Assembly (NCBI GenBank): GCA_039619475.1
Contig: CM077116.1
Coordinates: 3,782,001-3,846,000 of the forward strand
Source of the DNA: Icerya purchasi
Lineage: Eukaryota; Arthropoda; Insecta; Hemiptera; Monophlebidae
DNA length: 64,000 nucleotides
Direction: 5' to 3'
Under the pieces are notes generated by a model. The model saw only the letters and a program-made list of their open reading frames with translations, searched no databases and was not told the origin of the DNA. Below are positions 46,470 through 58,640 of this stretch, in pieces; position 1 is the first letter of the stretch; each line of letters begins with the position of its first letter. Made by a program: the position numbers and the translations under genes.

Positions 46470-49400
46470 TTTTTTTTTTTTCCTACCCTTGGCGCACCAG
46501 CGGCGACCCAACAACATGAAAAATTAAGAGTTATAACTAAATAGCCAAGCGGTCAGAAATGGAAAAGACAAAGGACAGCAGCAATGGAATAACTGAAGGC
46601 AATGGGAAGAAAAGAATATAGGTAGCGTTAAAGGGAGTAGGAAGAGCCAAAACTAGAAGTTGGGCCTAAAGAAAGGAGCGTTCGTTAGAGAGTGTAGAAT
46701 ATTCGAATAGGATGTGATTTGAGTCACAAACACAAGAAGGCTCAGAAGCGTGAAGAGTGCAGAAAGGAGAAGGGGACAAAGCGAATCGAAAGCGAGAAGA
46801 TGGGAGTAGAGAATGATTGATTCTAAGACTAATTAAGGAAACAACAGTGGAACGACGACAGGTAGGAATAGATTGAAACCAAGGCAGGAAACTAGGAACC
46901 GGTTGAATAAGACGGTACTGTGAAAAGCGATTTGAGAATAAAGATGGATACATGTCAGTCCAAAGTCTAGAATGATTAGAGCGTGACAGAGAAAGAATGT
47001 CTGAGGAAGGGAAAGAATCGAGGAAAGGACCAATGCGGGCGGCTGAGCGAGCTAAAGAGTCAGCTGCGTCATTGCCCTCAATATTGGAATGACTAGGGAC
47101 CCATAGAAAGTCTATGAGAATGGATCGGAACGAGAACAAAGACGAGACAAAAGATCGAATAGAGAGAATGATACTGTCAGAAGTATGAGAAGGAGGAGAG
47201 GAGATGGTTTGAAGAACGCCTTTGGAATCAGAAACAATCAGGAATTTGTGAACCCCACTCGTAGAGGATATGAATTGGATTGCACGAAGAATTGAGATCG
47301 ACTCGGCTGAGCAGAAAGAAGGAAGTCTGAAAGACTCAGAGTGCAGGAACGTAGGAGACGTATACGCGCCGCCTACGCCCCCATCACTCTTGGAGCCATC
47401 CGAGAAAATTAAGGCATGGGAAGGAAAAGCAGAGTTCAGCAGCTGAAGGAATTCGAAGTTGAGTACATTGTGAGAGGAAGAATTAGCTCGGACTGGAAGA
47501 GAGGAGAAATTGATAGGGTGCCATATGCTATTAAAATTGAGAGAAAAGTAAGGAGGAAACGTAGGGAGAAAAATTGGAAACACGAGCAGCTATATGCGAC
47601 AAAATCGGAATTCTATGAGGCGCCAAGCGCCAGTGATATTTGATATGAAGATAGGAAGGAATAATATTGGATGACAAAATGGGGAGGCGTTTTATTAAAA
47701 ATCGATAACCGAGGAGTGAACGACGAGTGGAAAGAGGTTGAGTGCAAGTTTCGGATAGAATCGCAGGAATAGGAGAAGATCTTAAAGCGCCAATGCATAG
47801 GCGAAGGCAGGAATTCTGAATTACATCAAATTTCGAAAGGAGAGATTTGGAGGCAATGTCATAAATGAAGGAACAATAGTCGCGTTTGGACCGAATAATA
47901 GATTTGTATAGAATTAAAAGAATGCACGGGTCGCCACGCCATCTGAACGGAGATAAAGATTTGAGGAGATTAAGTCTTTTGATCGAGGAATTATAGATAT
48001 AATTAATATGTTCATGAAATGTAAGGCGAATATTTAAGAAAAGACCTAGATAACATATGGAATTAACAGTGGGAATAGGTGTACCAGATACGCTGATGTT
48101 TATAAAAGCACGATTAAAGGGGCGGAGAGCAAAAATTATACAGGAAGACTTGGAAGGGGAAAGAGAGAGGTGGAGAGTAGATAGAGCATTGTTAAGATGG
48201 GACAATGAATGATTTAACTCGTTGGTGGTGGAGGACAGATCATCTGAGGTGGAATAAACTAAAATGTCATCAGCAAAAAGGAGAGAGAAAGAGGGAATAG
48301 GGAGCGAAGCAATATCGAAGCAGTAAATATTAAAAAGAGTGGGGCTAAGGCAGGAACCCTGGGGAAGCCCACGATAGATGCATCTGGAGGTGGAAAGAGA
48401 AGGAGAAGATAGATAAAGAGTTCTATGTTGAAAGATGTTGAGTATAAGAGTGATAAGAACTGGAGGGAGATTAAGAGAGAGGAGTTTGGAGCCCAGAGAA
48501 GGAAGATGCACATTATCGAATGCAGAGCAGACATCGACAAAAGAAGCGACAGTAAATTTCTTTGATAGGAATGATTTATAGATATCTGCAAGGAAGGTAC
48601 TGATGCAATCTACCGGGCCAAGCCCGGGGCAAAAACCGAACATATTAGAAGGAATTATATTATTATGCTCAAGCCACCAAACGAGACGGTTATTTATTAA
48701 ACCTTCAAAGAGTTTGCGCAGATATGAGGCTAGGGAGATAGGACGGAAGGAACACTGGTTTTTTTTTAGGAATTGGAATGACGATGAAGTCATTCCAAGA
48801 CTCAGGAGTAAAACCAGAGAGTAAGAAAGAGTTGAAGATATTCAGAAGGGAGAGCAGCGAGGAAGGAGAGAGTTTTTTAAGAACAGGGAAAGAAAGACCG
48901 TCCAGGCCAGGAGCAGAAGGAAAGGTTTTATTAAGAACGGACAAGAGTTCTTCGTAGCGGAAAGGAGACGTTAGGAAATGAGGTTCTGAGGAATTTGGGA
49001 GTGAAGGAATGTACGATTCCTCGAAAGTGGGGACATACGGAGGAGCAATAGAATCCAACAAAGAGTGAAGTTTAGGCAAAGAAGGATGGGAGAAGTGGGG
49101 ACGCTCAGAAAGAGGAGATCTGAACGCTTTGGCCATTTTCCATATCTTAGAGAGAGGCGTATCTCTAGAGAAAGATGAACAAAATGATTTCCAAGAGTTC
49201 CTCTTGGCAGATTTTGAAATGTACCGAGCTTTTGTGTTAGCTTCTTTGTGAGCTAAAAAGTTGGATATTGAGGAACAAGAGCGAAAGGCTTTGAAGGTAG
49301 CGGTGCTTCTTTGGAAGGCAACTTTACACTCTTCATTCCACCAAAGAGAGGAGGCATAAGAGGAAGAACGACCGCGCGAAAAGGAAGAAGGAGGGGAGGA

Positions 49401-49624
49401 AACGGAAAGAGCAGAATACAGAGATTGAATGAAGAAGTTGTATTGGGATGACGGGTCGGGAAAATCCAGAATAAGGGGGAGTGAAGAATCCACCAAAGAT
49501 CGGAATTTATTCCAATCTGTTTTGGAGAGAAGCCAGTGAGGAACGTGCAAGGGCCTGAAAGGTCTAGAAGGAAGAGCGTTGTTGAGAGTTAGGAGAATGG
49601 GGACATGATCACTACCAAAAGAAA
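46470..49624 (-). mobile_element. I-A family LINE, best copy, nested in I-B ORF1
   Basis: A 3155-bp 5'-truncated I-clade element with a 12-nt poly(A) (T12 at 46470-46481). CATAATACTA is duplicated exactly at both ends (46460-46469 and 49625-49634). It begins inside the endonuclease at the GSDHVPI block and continues through linker, RT, thumb, RNase H and C-terminal Cys/His motif to SISDRLAI plus stop at 46537. It is the reference for about nine other I-A fragments in this window. Confidence 0.92.
46537..49616 (-). pseudogene. I-A ORF2: endonuclease C-terminus, RT, RNase H, zinc motif
   Basis: Three overlapping frames cover one original ORF. Frame one (49616-48705) holds SDH, SLWWNEECK and 'SAPGLDGLSFPVLKKL'. 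Frame two (48793-47531) holds FRPISLASYLRKLFEGL, ASFVDVCSAFDNV, GLPQGSCLSPTLFNIY and LLFADDILVYS (catalytic DD near 48270). Frame three (47583-46666) holds RNase H (FSDGSK, FCSAES, IVSDSKG, PSHSNIEGNDAAD) and the CxLH...CVCDxNHILFE motif. The first shift maps to a run of nine A (48759-48767 on the + strand), where eight would restore the frame. A second shift lies near 47540-47580, and a TAG at 46666 precedes the final segment. Confidence 0.9.
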
Positions 49625-51500
49625 CATAATACTACAACCTCTTTCACAGACCTAGCTGCTACGTCAAATCCAACGAACCATCCGCATCTTATGTAAGAAT
49701 TGCTAACAAAGAACCAGTCTTGGACAAAACTCAGGCAGTTGTGATTCCCACTATCGATGGCATCGGAAAGCTCGAATATGTAGAAAAAATCACTGAATTT
49801 ATCAACCCGCAGGATATCAGAGCAGCTTACCGTATGTTCAATTAAAGATTCTTTATCTTCTTCACTTCGAATAAAATTGTGGACAACATAGTCGACCAAA
49901 ACCGAGTTCTAACGATGAATAACCAAACAATTAACATCCGTCGCTTAATTAATTCAGCAGAACGCATTATCATCTCCCTTGTTTGTCCTAATATCCTAAC
50001 CGATTTAATCGAGGACGAATTAAAAAAACATAATATTATCGCCCATCACCACAATGCGAGCAAGCTTTGCATCATCTGTCCTAGCCCATATTCTGACAAA
50101 CAAAAAACAATTTTATGTGGCTTCGGAGTCAGTTGCGCTTGTACCTGACTCCTTAGTAGTCACTTACGACGACACCACCTACCGGATTTTTTTAGCGGAA
50201 GAAAGCTCAATATTCTACTAATGTAAGCATAAAGGCCACCTAGTAGCCCAATGTCCAGATCTGTTAACGGCCGAAGATAGGACTCAATCTGCAGATGATT
50301 GTACAGTTTTGCCTTCCACTGAGGGTTCTAAAGATGAAGCATGAATTGACGTCTAGTGCATGGATAACGGATATCCTACAGTCACTCCGACCCCGCCATT
50401 GAAACTTCATCATCTATCGAAACAACTTCAGGAAAAACCCAGAAAGACACATTCCAACACCTAAGAAGCTGAAACCAACGGAAGACAAAACTGGCAAATT
50501 ATTAGAAACAATTAAGGCGGCCAAAGAAGAAATGGAGGAAAACGCTGATTGTTATGATGTTATCCCAGAGCAGTTCGAAGACATCATGTTTGCTATTCTG
50601 ACTGAAACGAATTATGTTGAGGCAGAGTTGAACAGATGGATATAGATCCTAGAAAACTTACCAACTCGTTACCCATCCTGAAGAACTTTATAGTACGACA
50701 GGGAGTCAAAAACAAGTTAACCAGGATGGTTAACGCGCTGATTGCTAGTACCTCTGGCTCAGAAACGGATCTAATGAATCATGAGTAAAATCCTCCAGTA
50801 GAATATTAATGGCGTATTCTCGCACTTGGCCGAGTTACAAACGCCGATAGCTTAACACCAACTACCGGTGATATGCATCCAAGAATCTCATTTGAAACCG
50901 AATCAGTGTTTTTCAATTCGCAGTTACAAACCATTCCGATTCGATGATACCTCTCATTTAATAGCAGCTGGCAGAGTTTTAACCTTGATACATGATTCTA
51001 TTCCACAAGCGATTCCGCTATCAATATCTCCGATATTCAAGCAGTAACGGTTACAATAGCACTCCCAGCAATTCACCGTAAACCCATCACAAAATGCAAT
51101 ATTTACTTTCTACCAAACCAGCAAACCTCATTATACGACTTTGAAGACATTATAAATCAGCTACCAGAACCGTTTATTCTTCTCGGCGATTTCAATGCAC
51201 ACAGCTATACATAGGGCTCCAGATATCAGAATTCTAGAGGAAACCAAATTAATAACCTACTTATCAATAACCATTTGCTTTAATAAATAAATGGGATCAA
51301 CCAACTCACATTGATGCAAAAACAGGTCGATTTTCGTCAATTGATCTTACGCTGATCTCCGTCGATCTTATCGATCAAATTGACTGGCAAAGCCACACAG
51401 ATCTTTGCGACAAAGACTACTAGCCCATCTTCCTATTATACAACAGCTTTCAATCGACGCGGTGCCGGAAATGGAAGATAAACGAAGCCAGCATTATTCA
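49625..51500 (+). pseudogene. I-B family LINE: rest of ORF1 and endonuclease
   Basis: The ORF1 remnant continues with 'NRVLTMNNQTINIRRLINSA' and 'RIIISLVCPNILTDLIEDELKKH' (49900-50030), the usual block of I-clade ORF1 before the zinc knuckles. A damaged CCHC knuckle, CKHKGHLVAQCPDL, lies at 50222-50263 with its first Cys lost and a stop next to it. ORF2 endonuclease follows: QxNINGVFSHLAEL (about 50795), VICIQESHLKPNQ (50872-50910) and LGDFNAHSYTxGSRYQNSRG (51182-51240). Numerous stops and shifts. Confidence 0.72.
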
Positions 51501-53650
51501 AAAACACCAACGTTAACGAAATGGCCGACATGTTAGCTTCCCATTTCTCCGCCGTATCGTCTGATTTGAACTATTGCGAAGAATTTATGCGTTTTAAACA
51601 AAGGACAGAAGCCATTCCATTGAACTTCAGTTCCACTAACAAGGAAGAGTACAATTGTCCCATATCGCTAGGGGAACTAGAACATTGTATCCAATATTTT
51701 ATCCACGATTCTTCGCCAGGGCCGGACAAGTTCATCCTGTTATATTAAAACATTTACATTTATCAGCTAAATTATATTTATTACATATCCTGAACAGATT
51801 GTCGAATGAGGAAATATTCCCTACGAGATGGAAAATAGCCGTAGTACCCCCAATATTAAAAAAAGGAAAAGTAAAAACCGAAGCAACTAGCTACCGGCCT
51901 ATCGCGTTAACAGGTACTCTGGGCAAACTATTAGAAAAAATCGTTCAAAAACGGTTAATCTGGATCCTCGAAATGAACAACGTATTTACTCCGCACCAAT
52001 ATGGATTCCGCAGATACCGCTCAACAATTCAAGCCATCGTAAATCTCTAATTCAGGGCTCAGAAGGCATTTACTAACCGTGCGCACTTATATGCTGTCTT
52101 CTTTGATTTTCAAAAAGTGTATGATACGGTATGGAGATATTAAGCTCTTGCTAGTCTGCAAAAATTAGGAATGTGTGATCGCATGACCAGTCTTATCCAA
52201 AGCTTCCTAACAAACAGGCAAATCAATGTTCGGTTAGGGGACACCTTTTCGCAGACGTTTCCCATGGAAAATAGGGTGCCTCAAGGATGTGTCCTTAGCG
52301 TAACATTTTTCCTAGTTGTCATCAATGACATGCAGCTAGCCGTCCGAGCGCCCGTACAGTTTAGTCTGTTTGCGGATGATTTGGCGATAACATTTCAATC
52401 CTCTTCACCTACCAGAGTAAGCAAAGTCGCGAAACGATGCATCAAAGATCTCTCTGAATGGGCGTCTGCGCGGGGCTTCCAAGTCTCTGCGGAAAAAACA
52501 ACATGTGTAGATTTTCACCGGATCACCAAATACTGTCAACGGCCTCGAATTTTGCTCAACAACTTAGAACTGCATTTCCAAGAAGAGATACGCTACCTCG
52601 GAGTAACAGTCGACAGCAAGTTCCTATGGAACTTAATTGATCTACCCAAATTCCTATATTCCGACTACATCCTTCATCAGCACATCACTTTTGAAACTGC
52701 CAAATACGCTGACTACATCTGCTGCTTTACGAATGGCTCAAAGTCTAATGACCGTGTTGGGTCAGCCTTTTTTGTCCCCCCTACCATCCATTTCTTCCAG
52801 CTTCCGAAATCCTGCTCTGTATTTTCGGCTGAATCTTTCGCTATCTTCAAGTGTCTTGAATTCCTCTCCTCCTCTCCTCCTCTTTCTAAATACCTTATCC
52901 TTACTGATTCACTCAGTGTTCTAATTTCCCTCTACAACTTTTACACAGATGACGCAATTGTACAACGCATCCTTCTCCTTCACGATCTCCTTACTCGGTC
53001 CCAAATGTCTGTACCTCTCATATGGATCCCCAGCCATATTGGTCTCCCCGGTAACGAGGCCATCGACCGAGCTGCTAAGGAGGCATCTCTGCTTCCATCC
53101 ATATCCTCGTACTTCTCTTCTACCAACGATATGAAATCCTTCCTGAAATCCATTATAATTAAATCCTGGGAACGATTATGGAACTCTAATCAACAGAGCC
53201 ACCTTTTCCTTGTTAAACCTGACCCTCTATCTCAGTTCTCCCTTCCGTTCTGTTCAAAGAAGAAAAATATTATTCTTACCAGACTTAGGATTTTCCACTC
53301 CTGCCTGACCCATTCATATCTCCTACAACGCATCGACCCCTCTTTGTCCCTTTTACCAAAGAACACAGCTTTCCATTCCCCACTTACCAACATCTTGTCA
53401 TTCTGTTATGGCACTTACAGCCCAGCATGGCCTCTACCCTTCCTTACCACAATTCCTAGCTGATTCTTCCTGTTATATCCGCAGTATATTTCAATTCCTT
53501 CATTCCCTTAACCTCCTAAGTTCAATTTAGTATCCCTTCTGTTCCACGGGCGCGCATAGCTCGTTTGAGCAGCCGACGCCTGTATCTTCTAATGTAATAA
53601 TATTTCAAATGTTCTTATATCTATGTCTGAAGTCGTATATATATATTATG
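51501..53650 (+). pseudogene. I-B family LINE: RT and RNase H with thumb deleted in frame
   Basis: The RT reads SSPGPDKF, SYRPIALTGTLGKLLEKIVQ (about 51890), QYGFRRYRST, VFFDFQKVYDTVW, then in the 430-codon frame from 52171 VPQGCVLS, LFADDLAI (about 52366-52390) and YLGVTVDSKFLWN. It passes straight to 'LPKFLYSDYILHQH' and the RNase H start CCFTNGSKSND, omitting the ~150-200 residue thumb. RNase H continues with VFSAES, LILTDSLSV and IPSHIGLPGNEAIDRAA. The first catalytic Asp (TDGS) is Asn here. The C-terminal Cys/His motif is degraded. The 3' end is placed near 53650 by loss of similarity only. Confidence 0.78.
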
Positions 53651-53779
53651 TATAATAATCTTTAACTATAGAGTTTTAGTTGTAGAAAATTAAGAAACAG
53701 TAATCTGTAAAAAAGCTCAACCTAAAATGCTCCAAATCTGTTTTCGCTTTACTTTTGTTTGGTTTCAATTACATTTTAG

Positions 53780-54360
53780 CCAAGAAAAGGTCAGTTAAAA
53801 TGCTCACGATGACTTTTTCGGACAGAGATTAAAAAAGAAATTCTAGTGTAAAAAAATCGAATAAATATAAAAAATAATAAGTGTGCAGTCATTAGCAGTG
53901 AAAATAAGGACAATGAATCAAAAAATGACGAAAAATGATTAAAATAAAGATTTTTCGTACTTTTAGATGTGTCGGACGTCATAAAAAAAATCTTGAAAAA
54001 TACAACTATGATTTTTTTTCCCCATTCTACAAGATGAAAAGGTCAGACATGGCATATTTTATTAAAAATACCTCTAAAATTGCATTTTAAGGTATAAATA
54101 ACTTTTCTAGAAGTCTAAATGTTGTTGCTGGACCTTGAAAAAATTTTACTTAAAATTAGTCACATTGATTACACTGATGAATTTTTTCAAGTAATTTCAA
54201 TAATTAGAATGCAAAAAAAAAAAAAAAATTAAAATTTTTGGGACTTGGGAATTGTTCTTTATTTTATGATTTAACTATTATTTTTCAACATTAAAAAAAA
54301 AACCTTATCTTAACCTGGGATACCCATTTTGTCACAAGTCAATATTCCTACAAAATACGA
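53780..54360. repeat. Inverted copy of the unclassified modular repeat
   Basis: The reverse complement of 54190-54345 aligns with 35300-35440. Shared runs include AGGTTAARATAAGGT-type sequence, TTTAATGTTGAAAAATA, ATAAAGAACAA and CCAAAAATT, about 80% alike over ~110 bp by eye. The stretch 53780-54190 is similar in character but I could not align it with confidence. Confidence 0.5.
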
Positions 54361-54389
54361 TTCCGTTATGAAGGAGTTAATTATGCAAT

Positions 54390-55468
54390 AGTCTTGCTAA
54401 GTTCTCTCCTTTTATTTATTCTTACTAAAAGCTTCGATACTTTTATTTTGACTTCTGTTTTTCTTACCTTCATAGTTTATCTTCCCTTCCTGTCTCTACT
54501 AAATTCCTCTTACCTGAAAATGCTAAACAAAAATTTACACGCATTATTCACTGTTTATTTCGCTATCACATTCTGATCTTTACTAATGGGTCTAAAAGTG
54601 TTAGTGCCATTTTCGGTTCTTCAGTTTCGGTGTCCACTCGGAGTCATTTAAACTACCGTCCTTTAGTCCGGTCTTTCCGTGGAACTTCTATTCAATTTTA
54701 TTTATTTTGTCTTCTCACAATTTTCGTAAACACTTAATAATATCTGACTCTAAAAGTGTTCTCTTAGCTATCTGCTCTCTTTCTCAGACATAATCATGTG
54801 ATATTTTTTTATTATCCAAACCCGGTCTATGATTTATTGTCTCCTTTCTAAATATCCTATCTAAATCGATTTTATGTGGGTGCCTGGTCATGTCGATATT
54901 GCTGGAAACGAATTAGTTGATTCTTTAACTCGAATCGCAGCTAAAATGCGGTTCTTTCATCGATAAGTTTTCAGCTCTTAACCTCCGTCCCTTTTGCTTG
55001 TCATTGGTGAATATGGTCTGGTACCTATCATTCAACTTTCTCTAATCCCGCTTCGTTATACACCTTCACTACCCAATCGCCCTTAGTTTTATGATTTTCC
55101 ATTTCTTCGTCACTCAGTGATTTCTGCTATTTGTCATCTACGTACAGGATACTCTTTATTGCCTTCCGAGGTTCTCTCCCGCTATATCCTCTGATTGTGC
55201 GCTGCACTCTCGTAACTTCCATTTGGTACGTGACCTCAATCATATCCTATTTCAGTGTTCTTCCCTTTCACCTGAGCGTTTGTATTTTTACTCGGAACTG
55301 TTGAAATAAAGAATCCCCGCCACGTACAGTGCTTCTTTCATATTCTCGTTTTCTTCGTTTCTGTCCAATCGAATTAGATTCTAATGTTTCTTTTCTTTCT
55401 TATATAATCTGTTATTAAGTTTGCTGAATGGACGTTATTTTTTGTAAAATTCGAAAAAAAAAAAAAAA
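54390..55468 (+). pseudogene. I-A family LINE relic, RNase H to poly(A)
   Basis: Frames read FTNGSKSVSAIFG (about 54573-54615), FMWVPGHVDIAGNELVDSLTRIAAK (about 54867-54945), 'LRTGYSLLPSE' and DLNHILFQCSSLSPERLYFYSELLK (about 55228-55305). A 3' UTR with TTTGCTGAATGGACGTT follows, then an A-run at 55450-55466. These match I-A blocks in order. Strongly decayed. Confidence 0.65.
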
Positions 55469-55955
55469 AGTAAAGAAAAATCAATTTTTCATTTTACTAT
55501 TTAAAAAAGACTATCCAATATCCTTAATAACATCTAAACTCCATTCACCCGTGCCTCTGGCCAATGTTGCAGTACACGGTATGTTAATGGATACGAGTAC
55601 AACAATACAACGTCTTAATTCAACAAATTGCCAATAGATTACGATTCAAAATTAAAAAATGGAAAAAAAAGAAAATATAAAAGAACCTTATTGCAAAAAT
55701 TTATAAAAAATGAGGAAAAAAATAATTTTTAATTAGTGACAAGTTTTTATTATCCGTTGCCGAAATCTAACTGAATAACGTAATTTCATTTAAAACGTAA
55801 TTTACGGTAAATATTCAAATTTACAAATAGCAGATATGCATGTATATTTACATTCATTATTATACTAGACTGAGTCAGAATTTCTGTTTTTTATACACAA
55901 GTAACAACTTATAATATTCGAGATAGAATTACAGTTTCCTTCAGTACGGTTAATG
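55469..55955. other. No gene recognised
   Basis: A-rich spacer between two I-A remnants. Confidence 0.4.
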
Positions 55956-56350
55956 TGTATAAAACTCAAACCGCAACAGATTGCTGCCTCATAGTGTAAA
56001 GCAGTCAGTATCTAGCGATCGGTTTTCATTAGTCTCTTCTCCACATTGTCCTCTCCATTCAACGTATGCAGCTCTTTGCGACGCTGATCACGTGTTCTTT
56101 GAGCGTCCATTTCTTTCGGTAGAGCGTTCGGCTGGGTACTTCCGTTTGCTTAGGCTTGAACTTCCTGCTCCTTATTGCGCTCATTACATCCTGTCCTTTA
56201 TTTCCGCGCACGTAATCACTGCTATTATCTTTGTTTTATTAGCGATTTCTGATCGACTCACCATATAACTTTTTCTTCTGTTTTCTAAATGTTTCTGAAT
56301 GAAGATCCTTGGTTGACGAGCCCAAAAATAAATAAATAAATAAATAAAAA
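55956..56350 (+). pseudogene. I-A family LINE 3' end
   Basis: A 95-residue frame (55981-56268) reads SSPHCPLHSTYAALCDADHV then FFERPFLSVERSAGYFRLLR, and ends AISDRLTI plus stop, matching the I-A C-terminus. The UTR TCCTTGGTTGACG is followed by an (AAAT)n tail at 56322-56350. Frame intact over the surviving part. Confidence 0.72.
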
Positions 56351-56439
56351 ATGAACCCAAACTCTGTTTAACTTCATCGCGCATTTCACAATTTTTAATT
56401 ACTTCATCTAAACCACTCTGTTTTAGCAGAATTTTGGGG

Positions 56440-57140
56440 CCCGTTTAAGTGTCCTGGTGTGCGCGTGACCGGCGAAAGCAGGGTAGCGTCTGTTGCCATT
56501 GTGAGCCGCGAAGTTGGAAGAAAAATAAATGTGTATGCGCGATAGATCGGCTGATAGGCATATTGCAATAATTGATAATCATTTCGGTGATTTACCGGCA
56601 GTTTTGTTTAATTTAATCTCGAGCCGTTCTTGCGAGCGAAGTTAGTCGTTGATGTTCATTATTAGTTACCGTTTCTTCACTCTATCAACGCAACGCTGTG
56701 TGTCGCGGTTCTTTGAACGTTGACTTAGTCGTCGAGGTGTCGCCGTTTTACGCGCGATTTAAATTTAATGTGATTTCCTATTCTAGTCTGCCTAATATCA
56801 GCAAGTTTATATGTGGAAATTGTGATTCGTTTGTCGATTGTTTTTTTCCTCGTCGGGAAAATATACGTATTAAATAAGAAAATATAATTTTCTTACTTCG
56901 ATCGAACACGTAGATAACGTGGGACCTCCGGTGTGAAGGGGGAGCATTCTCGCGGCGTAGAGTAAATTTCGAAAATCGGTAGTTTTCCTTTTATTGTTTA
57001 TTTTCTACTTAATTTCCGTTTTGAAAATTCCGCAAAATGAACGTGCAGCTTCTAGATCTGGTATTAAAAGCTTAATGTTCTTCGGCAGCGAGCTGTTCAA
57101 AATGTGACACGGAGGTGCCATTGGCTCCCGTTAAATGTGA
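56440..57140. other. GC/CpG-richer stretch, candidate non-repetitive regulatory or 5' leader DNA
   Basis: It contrasts with the flanking AT-rich repeats by frequent CG dinucleotides (for example GCCGCGAAG, TGTGTCGCGG, GTCGTCGAGGTGTCGCCG). It contains no LINE or transposase motif. No open frame of note. It could be a promoter or leader exon of a gene extending outside the window, or a conserved non-coding element; composition is the only evidence. Confidence 0.3.
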
Positions 57141-58640
57141 ATATTATAATTTCCTTTTCTAATTCAAGTTTTTCCGTCACTGTCGTGTTTATTTTTTTGC
57201 CCATATTTTTTTTTAAAAAACACACAACCAAACACAGATAGTTTGAGTTCTGGAGTTAGTTTCACTATTCTAAAAGTAAAATAAAAATTCAATTTAATAA
57301 AACATATTTAGAGAATGTTTGAATAAATCAGTAAATAAAGAGAATACTTACAAAAATGATTTATCTATTGTGAAGAAAGTAGAAAATATCTTTTCATTAC
57401 AAAATAATGACCGCCTATCTAGAAAATAGTAATTCCATTATAGAATATCTTTTCATCGTGAATTTCATTAGAAAACTAACTCTAGAGAATGAAATTTTAC
57501 TAATCGCATTGGCCAGAGTACGGCATCAAAAATATTACAAAAAGGTAACACAATATTGTTGACACACGATTATGCTGTTGATGGATATATTACTCAGACA
57601 CGAGAGCTATTGCGTATAACTTAGCCCGTGCTTTCCCGAATTTTTGCTGCATCAGTTTAACCTTGCATGGTTTAGTCCATGCGTGAATATTACAAAAATA
57701 TTTATTTACATTTTTCGCGTTTTTCGAATTACCGATCCACTATTATTTTTCGTTCTTTTTTTTTTTTTTGTTCTCCCTAATCCCATATATTATGGGTTGG
57801 GATCGTTTATTTATTTAAGTGCATATAAAAATTTAGTGTGGTTCAAGGGTGAAAGCTATCCAATTATGTTTTGAATTTTCTCCCCACACATTTTACGATC
57901 TTTAATATTTACGTTAATCAAATTTATTTTTAATGTAAGCTAATATTAGTTTGCCGATATTGCAATTCCTGCTTGACAAATTCATTGAACATACTTATTT
58001 TTTCCAGCACCAGTTCTCTGAAATTTTTCTTTATTTCTGTACTTAATATGTTAGATCCATTCAATCATGTATTTCATTATGAAAATTATAATAATGATAT
58101 TTCGATAATCCTCGTAAAATTTAGTTTTCGAGTCAAAGTCTGAAAACACATAAAAAAATAGAGTATATTAAAATAACGTTTAAAAGGTGGGATGAGGTTC
58201 AGGGTACACATATTAAGCACTATTTTCTTTAAAATCGTAATTCGTTTTGTTTTTTTTTTGGGAGGGGGGAGCCAAAATATAATTTTAAACTGGTATAGAT
58301 GAGTATTCTAACAAGCATATTACGCAGTAAGATAAAATAACTTGAAATGAATAAGACTAGTATCATATGTTTTAGAAACCGTAACTTTTACTGGGGGTGT
58401 AAAAATAAATTAGCCGGTAGCTCTTTTTTTTTTCAAAAATATTCAAATTTCATCTTTTTTTTTTTTTTTTTTCATTGTACCGACAGCAGTCTGCCATAAA
58501 CAATGGTGATATAAGAATATAAGGAAAGGGGGGGGAAAAATTGGAGAAAAGTGAAATGAATAGAAAAGGAAAAGGAAACGAATATTAACCTGACAGTTCC
58601 AACGAAATGCCCGATTCAGGTCTTAAGAAGAAAATGGTTT
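57141..58640. other. Unassigned AT-rich stretch with a poly(T) run
   Basis: No gene supported. T18 at 58453-58470 followed by 'CATTGTACCGACAGCAG' could be the reverse-complemented tail of another short 3'-truncated retroelement, but no coding similarity confirms it. Confidence 0.35.

Noticed and set aside
49616..49640. Head-to-head LINE pair produced by twin priming
   Set aside because: The elements belong to different families, and the CATAATACTA duplication at 46460 and 49625 shows the minus-strand element inserted into the other.
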